DNA of 7,279 nucleotides from positions 1-7,279 of the forward strand of contig JBIOVR010000458.1 in assembly GCA_044867875.1 (NCBI GenBank). Direction: 5' to 3'. Numbering within the stretch: position 1 is the stretch's first letter; each line of letters begins with the position of its first letter. Both the position numbers and the translations under genes were made by a program. Positions 1-7,152 of the stretch are shown piece after piece. The notes beneath the pieces were generated by a model. The model was given only the letters and a program-made list of their open reading frames with translations. It was not told where the DNA came from and searched no databases. The stretch is from VBAS01 sp044867875. Its GTDB lineage: Bacteria; Bacteroidota; Bacteroidia; Chitinophagales; Chitinophagaceae.

Positions 1-321
1 TATATCTCAGGGCATAGCACTGTAAGTGGTGCTTGTTCCGAAATATTGAAATTATTTACTGGCAATGACCATTTCGGGGAAGAGGTAAAAAGAATTCCCG
101 GCGAATTAACAGACCCGGAATATAAAGGTGAAGAAGTAACTTTAAAATTTACAACGTTCACTGAAACTGCAAATATGGCTGGTATGTCCCGTGTATTGGG
201 CGGTTATCATATACAATGCGAGAACATAGAAGGATTAAAATTAGGAAGGAATGTAGCAAGCGTAGTTTGGGAAAAATATCTTGGGTATATTCATGGCAAC
301 AACAAGCTTGCTAAACTTTAA
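1..321 (+). CDS. Vanadium-dependent haloperoxidase / PAP2-superfamily protein, C-terminal fragment
   Basis: This is the last 106 codons of a gene cut by the left edge of the window; the frame is open from base 1 and ends at TAA 319-321. The fragment begins YISGHS, which matches the SGH(S/A) active-site motif of vanadium haloperoxidases and PAP2 phosphatases (His at bases 13-15). About 60 residues later comes SRVLGGYH, with Arg at 190-192 and His at 208-210. This is the R-x5-H arrangement that holds the phosphate or vanadate cofactor; the His is the residue that coordinates vanadium in known haloperoxidases. Family members oxidise halides with peroxide, while related proteins are acid phosphatases; the fragment cannot separate these. 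The longer spacing and the SR-x5-H context favour the haloperoxidase branch. A TTG at 46-48 is internal, not a start, because homologous sequence continues upstream of it. The next gene begins 10 nt downstream, suggesting co-transcription. The signal peptide and the first vanadate-binding motif lie outside the window. Confidence 0.85.
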   Translation, partial: YISGHSTVSGACSEILKLFTGNDHFGEEVKRIPGELTDPEYKGEEVTLKFTTFTETANMAGMSRVLGGYHIQCENIEGLKLGRNVASVVWEKYLGYIHGNNKLAKL

Positions 322-331
322 ACACTAATTA

Positions 332-3300
332 ATGTTTCAAAAAATAAAAGCATATACAGTTTTTTTCTTGCTGTTAACGTCGATCTTTTCAGTTTTCCTG
401 GTGGCTTGTAATGACAAAGATCCAAACACGGTTTCTGTAACTGATTCTGTATTCAAGAAAATATCTTCTGCACAAAGCGGAATTACATTCAACAATCTTG
501 TAGATGAGAACTATGAAAAGAATTTCTTTGACAAGTTTGCTTATGTATATAACGGAGGTGGCGTAGGCATTGGCGATTTTAATAATGATGGCTTGCAGGA
601 TATGTATTTTACCGGCAATGATGTTCTGAATAAATTATACATAAACGAAGGTGGATTTAAATTTAAAGATGTTACCGGTTCTGCTAGTGTAGATGGAGGT
701 AAGGGTTGGGATAACGGTGTCACAGTTGTTGACATTAATAATGACGGTTGGCAGGATATATATATATGTAAAGGTGGATACGGGGAACCAGAAGCCGAAA
801 GAACAAACCTGCTTTACGTCAACCAGCATGATCTTAGTTTCAAAGAACAGGCGAAAGAATATGGACTTGATGAAAAAGGTTATTCACTGCATGCTGCTTT
901 TTTTGATATGGATAATGACAATGATCTTGATGTATACATCACCAATCGTCCTGATTCCTTTTTTCTCGGCTTATCAAAAATGGTTTCAGGAAAAAGAAAC
1001 CCGCCTGACTTTGCAAGAGATAAATTATACCGCAATGACAATGGTAAGTTTAAAGAAATTGGTAAACAGGCAGGCATCACGAATAATTATGGTTATGCGT
1101 TAGCAGTTGTAACTGCTGATCTGAATAATGATGGCTACAATGATATTTATGTATCCAACGATTATGCAGATAATGACTATATGTACATCAACCAGAAGAA
1201 TGGAACATTTCGTGATGAGATCAAAAAAGCAACAAACCATGTTTCACTTTTTTCAATGGGGGCTGATATAGCCGATATAAATAATGATGGCTTTGAGGAT
1301 ATAATGGTGACGGAAATGCTGCCGGAGAATTATAAACGTGCCAAGGTATCAATGCCACGCATGGATGTACAGGGCTTTTGGGCAATTGTTGATAGTGGTT
1401 TTCAAAAACAATACATGCACAATGCCTTGCACCTGAATCATGGCAATGGTTTTTTTACAGATATATCTCAATTAGCAGGTGTATCTAAAACAGAATGGAG
1501 CTGGAGCACTCTTGTTTGTGATTTCGATAATGATGGTAACCGTGACATATTTGTTGCAAATGGATATCGTCGGGATGTATTTGATGGTGATATTGATCAG
1601 AAGTTAAGACAACACATGGCTGCAAGCGGTTATGCAAATACGCAAGAATATTTTTCCAAAGGATTTAAACAATTTATCGAATTATACGAGCCAATCAAAG
1701 TAAGAAATTACTTATTCAGGAATACAGGGCAATTAAAATTTGAAAATGTTTCTCAATCCTGGGGTTTTGAAGACAGTACATTTTCCAACGGCGCCGCCGT
1801 AGCTGATTTTGATAACGATGGTGATCTCGATCTTGTGATCAACAACCTTGATGAAGAAGCATCGCTGTTTGAAAACAATACAAACAAAAAGAATAATTAT
1901 ATAAAGATCAAATTGGCCGGGCCTGAAAAAAATGCGGATGGTATCGGTGCAAAAATTTCTCTATACTATGACGGTAAAATGCAACAGCTCTTTCAGCAAA
2001 AAACTGTTAGAGGCTATCTTTCTTCCAACGAGTCTGCAGTACATTTTGGATTGGGAAAGACAATAGCCATTGATAGTATTATTGTTATTTGGCCCGATGG
2101 AAAAGAAAACAAGTTAACCTCAGTTACGGCCAACCAGGAAACGAAAGCTGACTATAAAACTGCAATAGTCGGTTATCAGCATCCCCTTTATAATACTTCA
2201 TTTGCAGAGGCGACAGGCCAATTCTTTTCAGAACCTTTTTTACATAAAGAAAATAAGTTTGATGAATTCACTGACCAGGTATTATTGCCACATGAGTTTT
2301 CACGTAACGGACCCTTTATAGCAACAGGTGATGTAAATGGGGATGGCGAAGAAGATTTTTATATTGGAGGAGCCAAAGACCAGGCAGGTAGCTTATACAT
2401 TCAAAAGGATGGAAAGTTCATTAGACAAAATATTGCAGCTTTTGAAGCAGATAAAAAATATGAAGACATGGGCTGTTCTTTATTCGATGTTGATAATGAT
2501 GGCGATCTTGATCTTTATGTTGTGAGTGGCGGAAGTGAATTCGAGAACACTTCACCTATGTATGCAGACCGGTTGTATCTAAATGATGGTAAGGGTAACT
2601 TTTCAAAACAAGCATCCCCGATCACTGTTAGCAGTGGTTCCTGTGTAGTGCCCTTTGATGTTGATGGGGATGGTGATCTTGATATTTTTCGCGGATCAGA
2701 AGTGCTGCCACATCAGTATCCAAGACCTGACGAGAGTTATTTGCTGATAAATGATAAAGGAATATTGACAAATAAAACGGTCAACATAGCAAATGACATA
2801 ATGAAAATAGGCATGGTGAAAACAGCAGTTGCTGCTGATCTCAATGGTGATAAAAAACCAGAACTGATCATTGCTGGTGAATGGATGCCGGTAAAAGTAT
2901 TTGAATATAGCGACGGAAAAATGAACGATGTATCTGCTAAGTATGGTTTTGAAAATACAGAGGGATGGTGGAATAAGATTATTGCAGATGATATAGATGG
3001 CGATGGTGATATGGATCTGATCGCTGGCAATCTGGGTGAAAATTATAAGTTCTCTGCGAGCAAGGAAAAACCATTCGAAGTTTTTGCGAAAGACTTCGAT
3101 AATAATGGAACCAACGATATTTTCTTAGCAAAACATCTTAATGATATTATGGTGCCAATCCGTGGCCGTGAGTGTACGTCCCAACAATGCCCGATGATAG
3201 CACAGAAGTTCCCGACATTTTTATCATTTGCTGAAAGTGATCTGAAAGGAATTTTGGGGGAGGATATTGAAAATGCTTATCACAAGCAGGCTTATCTTTT

Positions 3301-3664
3301 TTCCAGTGTGATCTTTATTAATGACAAAGGAAAGTTCACAATGAAGAAATTGCCTGTTGATGCGCAATTATCTACGGTCAATGGAATCTTAGTTAAGGAT
3401 TTTGATGGTGATGATAAAAAAGATATACTGCTTGCCGGAAACAAGTTTGATGTTGAAGTGGAGACCACACCTGCCGATGCATCAGTTGGTTTGTTTTTAA
3501 AAGGAGCAACAGATGGAAATTTCATCAACACAAATCCAGCAGAGAGTGGTTTTTTTGCACCCTATAATGTCAAAGACATTAAAATGATCAAAACAAAAAC
3601 TGGTATTGCCGTACTGGTAAGTTCAAATAATGATTCATTGAGAATTTTTGAGAATAAAAAATAA
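332..3664 (+). CDS. FG-GAP/VCBS repeat lipoprotein with central ASPIC/UnbV domain (CRTAC1-like)
   Basis: A 1110-residue predicted lipoprotein. Residues 1-26 form a signal peptide with Lys at 4 and 6, a hydrophobic stretch, and lipobox L23-V24-A25-C26; Cys26 would be the lipidated residue. Fourteen calcium-loop motifs of the form DxNxDGxxD are visible. Seven lie before the UnbV domain (starting near residues 82, 134, 192, 263, 315, 397, 492) and seven after it (667, 719, 776, 836, 887, 921, 1023). Such FG-GAP/VCBS repeats build beta-propellers. Residues about 522-592 match ASPIC/UnbV (GIGAKISLYYDGK, then RGYLSSNE, HFGLG and IWPDGK). After the last strong loops there is RGRECTSQQCP (944-954), resembling a motif common in large Bacteroidota members of this group. 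The ATG at 332 is preceded by A/T-rich sequence without a Shine-Dalgarno, normal for the phylum. The role is unknown; extracytoplasmic binding or scaffolding is inferred. CNDKD after the lipidation site is only weakly acidic, so surface export is possible but unproven. Confidence 0.9.
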   Translation: MFQKIKAYTVFFLLLTSIFSVFLVACNDKDPNTVSVTDSVFKKISSAQSGITFNNLVDENYEKNFFDKFAYVYNGGGVGIGDFNNDGLQDMYFTGNDVLNKLYINEGGFKFKDVTGSASVDGGKGWDNGVTVVDINNDGWQDIYICKGGYGEPEAERTNLLYVNQHDLSFKEQAKEYGLDEKGYSLHAAFFDMDNDNDLDVYITNRPDSFFLGLSKMVSGKRNPPDFARDKLYRNDNGKFKEIGKQAGITNNYGYALAVVTADLNNDGYNDIYVSNDYADNDYMYINQKNGTFRDEIKKATNHVSLFSMGADIADINNDGFEDIMVTEMLPENYKRAKVSMPRMDVQGFWAIVDSGFQKQYMHNALHLNHGNGFFTDISQLAGVSKTEWSWSTLVCDFDNDGNRDIFVANGYRRDVFDGDIDQKLRQHMAASGYANTQEYFSKGFKQFIELYEPIKVRNYLFRNTGQLKFENVSQSWGFEDSTFSNGAAVADFDNDGDLDLVINNLDEEASLFENNTNKKNNYIKIKLAGPEKNADGIGAKISLYYDGKMQQLFQQKTVRGYLSSNESAVHFGLGKTIAIDSIIVIWPDGKENKLTSVTANQETKADYKTAIVGYQHPLYNTSFAEATGQFFSEPFLHKENKFDEFTDQVLLPHEFSRNGPFIATGDVNGDGEEDFYIGGAKDQAGSLYIQKDGKFIRQNIAAFEADKKYEDMGCSLFDVDNDGDLDLYVVSGGSEFENTSPMYADRLYLNDGKGNFSKQASPITVSSGSCVVPFDVDGDGDLDIFRGSEVLPHQYPRPDESYLLINDKGILTNKTVNIANDIMKIGMVKTAVAADLNGDKKPELIIAGEWMPVKVFEYSDGKMNDVSAKYGFENTEGWWNKIIADDIDGDGDMDLIAGNLGENYKFSASKEKPFEVFAKDFDNNGTNDIFLAKHLNDIMVPIRGRECTSQQCPMIAQKFPTFLSFAESDLKGILGEDIENAYHKQAYLFSSVIFINDKGKFTMKKLPVDAQLSTVNGILVKDFDGDDKKDILLAGNKFDVEVETTPADASVGLFLKGATDGNFINTNPAESGFFAPYNVKDIKMIKTKTGIAVLVSSNNDSLRIFENKK
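575..1831 (+). repeat. First block of FG-GAP/VCBS calcium-loop repeats (7 copies)
   Basis: Seven aspartate-rich loops recur at irregular 34-95-residue spacing: DFNNDGLQD, DINNDGWQD, DMDNDNDLD, DLNNDGYND, DINNDGFED, DFDNDGNRD and DFDNDGDLD. At DNA level they share GAT-AAT-GAT-GG-like cores, but the sequence between them is diverged, so this is a protein-level repeat and not a recent tandem duplication. It is likely to form the first beta-propeller of the lipoprotein. Confidence 0.85.
1895..2107 (+). other. ASPIC/UnbV domain coding segment
   Basis: Residues about 522-592 of the repeat lipoprotein. The pattern NNYIKIKLAG, then GIGAKI, RGYLSSNE, HFGLG, and IIVIWPDGKE is the usual core of ASPIC/UnbV, a short beta-rich domain found after FG-GAP repeats in CRTAC1-type proteins. 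Its molecular function is not established. Here it separates two repeat blocks instead of ending the protein. Confidence 0.8.
2330..3424 (+). repeat. Second block of FG-GAP/VCBS calcium-loop repeats (7 copies)
   Basis: Loops DVNGDGEED, DVDNDGDLD, DVDGDGDLD, DLNGDKKPE, DIDGDGDMD, DFDNNGTND and DFDGDDKKD follow the UnbV domain. Four keep the full calcium-ligand spacing with a central DG (DVNGDG, DVDNDG, DVDGDG and DIDGDG). DLNGDKKPE, DFDNNGTND and DFDGDDKKD are degenerate and may bind the ion weakly or not at all. The block probably forms a second propeller. Confidence 0.8.
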
Positions 3665-3696
3665 GCGGGTCTATAAAACATCTTTTTTCAATATTG
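3661..3696 (+). promoter_or_regulatory. Ambiguous translation start region of the DUF255 gene (ATA or TTG, no ATG)
   Basis: The DUF255 frame is open from 3658 (the in-frame stop is TAA 3655-3657) but contains no ATG before the lipobox. Candidates are ATA 3661, which overlaps the previous stop codon as ATAA; ATA 3673, which would give an N-terminus MKHLFSILFIILLSAC; and TTG 3694, which would give only MFIILLSAC. ATA 3673 produces a textbook lipoprotein signal with a Lys near the start, eight nt after the upstream stop. TTG 3694 would leave no basic n-region and too short a hydrophobic core. AUA starts are rare, so a G-to-A change or base error from ATG at 3675 is a serious alternative. Confidence 0.6.
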
Positions 3697-5742
3697 TTCA
3701 TTATTCTTTTATCTGCATGCAGTAGTGCTGGTAAGAAGAACAGGTTAGCGACAGCCTCTAGTCCTTACCTGCAAGAGCATGCTGACAATCCTGTTGATTG
3801 GCATGAATGGAACGATGAAGCACTTGCCATTGCAAAAAAAGAAAACAAACCTCTTCTTGTAAGTATTGGTTATGCTTCCTGTCATTGGTGTCATGTTATG
3901 GAAAAGGAATCATTCATGGATACAGCAGTTGCAAGGATGATGAATGAGAATTTTATTTGTATAAAAGTAGACAGGGAAGAACGACCCGACATTGATAATA
4001 TATATATGTATGCTTGCCAGTTGATCTCCGGTGGCGGGGGATGGCCTTTGAATGCTTTTGCATTACCGGATGGCAAGCCTTTTTTTGCAGGTACTTATTA
4101 TAGCAAAAGTGGATGGTTGAGTTTGCTGAAAGAGATCTCGAAAGCATTTAAAGAAAAGCATGATCTTGTAGTCAAACAAGCTAATGGTCTAACGAAAGGA
4201 ATTGCTGACGAAGAATTTTCTTTTAATAAGGTTGATAGCATTGCTGTTGTAATTAACAATCAAGCTTATCAAAATCTGTTTGACAGCGTTTATTTAAAAA
4301 CAGATACTGTAAACGGAGGATTAAACGGCTCGCCAAAATTTCCAATGCCCGCTGTAACTGAATTTTTACTTCAGAATTATTATTTCACTGGAAATAGGAA
4401 TGCCCTCAATGCAGCATCGATCACTCTGAACAAAATGGCTCTTGGAGGCATTTACGATCATCTCGATGGGGGATTTGCCCGCTATGCAACAGATAAAGAG
4501 TGGCACATTCCTCATTTTGAAAAAATGCTTTACGATAATGCTCAATTGATAAGCTTATATGCACATGCTTATCAAATAACACAAAATGATTTTTATCAAA
4601 CTATAATTACTGAAACAATTTCTTTTATTGAAAGGAACCTTGCTTCCTCTTATGGTGGTTATTACAGTTCATTAAATGCCGATACAGAAGATGGCGAAGG
4701 TGAGTTTTATGCATGGAAAGAATCCGATTTTAAAAAAATTACTGGTTCAGAAAATTTAGTGGCAGAATATTTCAACGTTACCCCGGTAGGTAATTGGAAT
4801 AAGGGCAATAATATACTATTCTCAAGTTACACACCACAGGAATTTGCAGTATTAAAAAAACAAACACCCGATCAGTTTATTTTTCTTTTAAATAAAACCA
4901 AAAAGGATTTACTTGAAGAAAGAAATAAGAGAACTAATCCTGCCGCTGATACAAAAATTTTAACTGCCTGGAATGCGATGATGGTCAAGGCCTATGCCGA
5001 TGCTTTTGTTGCTACTGGTACAGAAGATTATTTAGCTAAAGCAATCATGATCGCAAAATTTCTTGAAAAAAATATGCTCGACAATGATGGTAGCTTGAAA
5101 AGAAATTTCAAGGATGGAAAAACTTCGATCAATGGTTTTCTTGATGATTATGCATGGACAGCTTCAGCATTTACAAAACTTTATAGTGTCAGCTTTGATA
5201 TAAACTGGATCACCCTTGCAAGACAAATTACTGATCATGCTATCAAAAATTTTTACAGTAAAGATGCAGACTTGTTTTATTACACTGCATCAAGTGATTC
5301 AAAACTTGCTGTAAGGAAAATGGAGGTTGACGACGATGCAATTCCTTCTTCTAATTCAATAATGGCTGGTGTGCTTTATTCGCTTGGTGTTATTTATGAC
5401 GATACTTCTTACAATAATATTTCCAAAAGAATGCTGACATCAGTATTAGCTAAAGTAAATCTGTTCCCGGCTTATCATGCCCAATGGTGCAGCCTGGCCG
5501 GGCTTTTTTCTCAGGGTACTTATGAAGTAGTGGTGATGGGTAAGGATGCAATATCAAAGAACAAAGAGCTACAAAAAAAATATTTGCCGGATTGTGTGTT
5601 CATGGGTGACACTGATAAAGAGGATCTTCCTTTGTTGGAAAATAAGTTGCCGGAAAATAAGACATTAATATATGTGTGTACAAATAGAGTATGCAAAAAG
5701 CCTGTGGAAAATGTGTCTGAAGCATGGAACCAGGTAAAATAA
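3673..5742 (+). CDS. DUF255 thioredoxin-like / (alpha/alpha)6-barrel lipoprotein, SPATA20/YyaL family
   Basis: This is a 689-residue protein if read from ATA 3673 (682 from TTG 3694); the start is discussed in the separate entry at 3661-3696. Numbering here is from 3673. Residues 1-16 are a lipoprotein signal ending L-S-A-C16. The family opening RLATASSPYLQEHADNPVDW follows. The thioredoxin-like part has CHWC at 70-73 (bases 3880-3891), then KVDREERPDID (98-108) and GGWPLN (122-127). The C-terminal part has SPKFPMP (220-226), GGIYDHLDGGFARYATD (258-274), HFEKMLYD (281-288), NADTEDGEGEFYAW (335-348), GFLDDYAW (488-495) and DDAIPSSNS (554-562), all typical of the helical toroid related to N-acylglucosamine 2-epimerases. 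A terminal VCTNRVCKKPV (668-678) keeps the family's cysteine pair. Length is normal for the family and the frame is intact. The biochemical activity of the family is not settled. The unusual point is the lipoprotein signal, since characterised relatives are generally thought to be intracellular. Close spacing to the upstream gene suggests co-transcription. Confidence 0.88.
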   Translation: MKHLFSILFIILLSACSSAGKKNRLATASSPYLQEHADNPVDWHEWNDEALAIAKKENKPLLVSIGYASCHWCHVMEKESFMDTAVARMMNENFICIKVDREERPDIDNIYMYACQLISGGGGWPLNAFALPDGKPFFAGTYYSKSGWLSLLKEISKAFKEKHDLVVKQANGLTKGIADEEFSFNKVDSIAVVINNQAYQNLFDSVYLKTDTVNGGLNGSPKFPMPAVTEFLLQNYYFTGNRNALNAASITLNKMALGGIYDHLDGGFARYATDKEWHIPHFEKMLYDNAQLISLYAHAYQITQNDFYQTIITETISFIERNLASSYGGYYSSLNADTEDGEGEFYAWKESDFKKITGSENLVAEYFNVTPVGNWNKGNNILFSSYTPQEFAVLKKQTPDQFIFLLNKTKKDLLEERNKRTNPAADTKILTAWNAMMVKAYADAFVATGTEDYLAKAIMIAKFLEKNMLDNDGSLKRNFKDGKTSINGFLDDYAWTASAFTKLYSVSFDINWITLARQITDHAIKNFYSKDADLFYYTASSDSKLAVRKMEVDDDAIPSSNSIMAGVLYSLGVIYDDTSYNNISKRMLTSVLAKVNLFPAYHAQWCSLAGLFSQGTYEVVVMGKDAISKNKELQKKYLPDCVFMGDTDKEDLPLLENKLPENKTLIYVCTNRVCKKPVENVSEAWNQVK

Positions 5743-5792
5743 AATTATCACAAAACCAACAGTAGCATAATGCAGCTGAAAAATTAAACCAA
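5743..5792 (+). other. Intergenic leader before xylA
   Basis: Fifty AT-rich bases separate the DUF255 stop from the xylA ATG. The sequence just before the start (AAAAATTAAACCAA) is A-rich and lacks a Shine-Dalgarno, in keeping with Bacteroidota translation starts. I see no clear hairpin terminator and no good match to the phylum's TAnnTTTG -7 element, so the region neither proves nor excludes a separate xylA promoter. Confidence 0.4.
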
Positions 5793-7121
5793 ATGGAAAG
5801 TACAATCAAACAAACAGAGTTCTTTAAAGGAGTTGGTCAAATAAAATATGAGGGCACCTCATCAGACAATCCTTTTGCCTATCGCTGGTATGATGAAAAT
5901 AGAATGGTATCAGGCAAATCAATGAAAGATCATTTACGATTTGCCTGTGCATACTGGCATAGCTTCAATGGCAGTGGCGCTGACCCCTTTGGTGAGCCCA
6001 CACATTTATTTGAATGGGATAAAAAATCTGATGCTATTGAAAGAGCAAAGGATAAAGCTGATGCAGCTTTTGAATTCATTACCAAGCTTGGTTTGCCTTA
6101 TTATTGTTTTCACGACGTAGACGCAATTGATTACACGAGTGATGTAAAAGAGAATGATAGAAGATTAAAAGCGATCACTGAATATTTAAGCGAAAAACAA
6201 AAGGAAACCGGTGTAAAGCTTCTATGGGGTACAGCAAATCTTTTTTCCAACAGGAGATATATGAATGGAGCTGCTACCAATCCTGATTTTCATGTATTAT
6301 CTCATGCTGCAGCACAAGTGAAAGCTGCGCTGGATGCAACGATCGCATTAGGCGGTGAAAATTATGTATTCTGGGGCGGGAGAGAAGGTTATATGAGTTT
6401 GCTGAACACAAATATGCAAAGAGAAAAAGAGCACATGGCAAAATTCCTTCATGCAGCAAAAGATTACGCAAGGAAAAATGGTTTCAAAGGAACATTCTTT
6501 ATCGAACCCAAACCTTGCGAGCCAAGCAAGCATCAATACGATTATGATTGCGAAACAGTGATCGGGTTCTTACGCCAGTATGACCTTTTGAATGATTTCA
6601 AAATAAATGTAGAAGTGAATCATGCAACATTAGCTGGTCATACATTTACCCATGAATTGCAAGTTGCTGCAGATGCGGGGTTGCTTGGAAGCATTGATGC
6701 TAATCGCGGTGATTATCAAAACGGCTGGGATACTGATCAATTCCCCAATGATGTTAATGAATTAACTGAAGCAATGCTTGTCATCTTACAAGCAGGAGGC
6801 TTCAAAGGTGGCGGAATAAATTTTGATGCAAAGATCCGCCGCAATTCTACTGATACTAATGATCTGTTTCATGCACATATCGGCGGCATAGATACATTTG
6901 CAAGAGCATTACTAACAGCTGATAATATTTTAAACAAATCCGATTTTAAAAAACTTCGAAAAGAAAGATATGCTACATTCGATAGCGGTAAAGGAAAAGA
7001 GTTTGAAGAAGGAAAGCTATCTTTAGAAGACCTCAGAACCTATGCTATTGAAAATGGTGAACCTGCTACAAGAAGCGGCAAGCAGGAATATTTCGAAAAT
7101 ATCATCAACCGGTTTATTTAA
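5793..7121 (+). CDS. xylA: Xylose isomerase (class II), EC 5.3.1.5
   Basis: A complete 442-residue cytoplasmic enzyme that interconverts D-xylose and D-xylulose (and glucose and fructose less well) using two divalent metal ions. All active-site residues are visible: catalytic His107 and Asp110 in FHDVD; Glu238 and Lys240 in IEPKP; Glu274 and His277 in VEVNHATLAGH; Asp302 in SIDANRGD; Asp313 and Asp315 in GWDTDQFP; Asp345 in NFDAK. These sit at a constant offset of +6 from the E. coli XylA residues as I recall them (H101, D104, E232, E268, H271, D296, D307, D309, D339), so there is no indel between them. The signature VFWGGREGY (192-200) and the N-terminal extension of about 40 residues place it in class II, with Bacteroidota and anaerobic-fungal enzymes. 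One small deviation is Cys242 in EPKPCEP, where Met is common. The next gene, 31 nt downstream, encodes an SSS-family symporter, which fits pentose uptake and breakdown. No xylulokinase gene lies in the window. Confidence 0.97.
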   Translation: MESTIKQTEFFKGVGQIKYEGTSSDNPFAYRWYDENRMVSGKSMKDHLRFACAYWHSFNGSGADPFGEPTHLFEWDKKSDAIERAKDKADAAFEFITKLGLPYYCFHDVDAIDYTSDVKENDRRLKAITEYLSEKQKETGVKLLWGTANLFSNRRYMNGAATNPDFHVLSHAAAQVKAALDATIALGGENYVFWGGREGYMSLLNTNMQREKEHMAKFLHAAKDYARKNGFKGTFFIEPKPCEPSKHQYDYDCETVIGFLRQYDLLNDFKINVEVNHATLAGHTFTHELQVAADAGLLGSIDANRGDYQNGWDTDQFPNDVNELTEAMLVILQAGGFKGGGINFDAKIRRNSTDTNDLFHAHIGGIDTFARALLTADNILNKSDFKKLRKERYATFDSGKGKEFEEGKLSLEDLRTYAIENGEPATRSGKQEYFENIINRFI

Positions 7122-7152
7122 TCCTTAATATTTATAACCAAAACAGATTGCT

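Noticed and set aside
46..321. Short complete ORF starting at TTG 46
   Set aside because: The reading frame is open to base 1 and the upstream residues carry the SGHS active-site motif, so this is the tail of a longer gene and the TTG is an internal Leu codon.
757..768. TA dinucleotide runs (near 757-768, and again near 4000-4008)
   Set aside because: Both encode ordinary Ile/Tyr codons in conserved positions; too short to be meaningful microsatellites.
693..1103. 136-codon ORF on the + strand in another frame
   Set aside because: It lies wholly inside the repeat lipoprotein gene, has low-complexity Met/Ile-rich composition produced by reading the GAT-AAT-GAT repeats out of frame, and shows no recognisable domain.
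1787..1803. GC-rich palindromic stretch (GGCGCC core) resembling a hairpin
   Set aside because: It encodes the conserved NGAAVADFD segment just before a calcium loop, and no T-run follows; not a terminator.
2737..3030. 97-codon antisense ORF (and other antisense ORFs under the large genes)
   Set aside because: Ser/Pro/Ile-rich products without family motifs, wholly opposite well-supported coding sequence; antisense shadows of calcium-loop and other codons.
5770..5787. Five-codon ORF (ATG CAG CTG AAA AAT TAA) just before xylA, as a possible leader peptide
   Set aside because: Too short, with no run of regulatory codons and no attenuator-like hairpin; expected by chance in AT-rich sequence.
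6893..6900. TACATTTG matching the Bacteroidota -7 promoter consensus TAnnTTTG
   Set aside because: It lies inside xylA about 250 bases before the symporter start, with no TTG at the right distance upstream; a chance match is likely.
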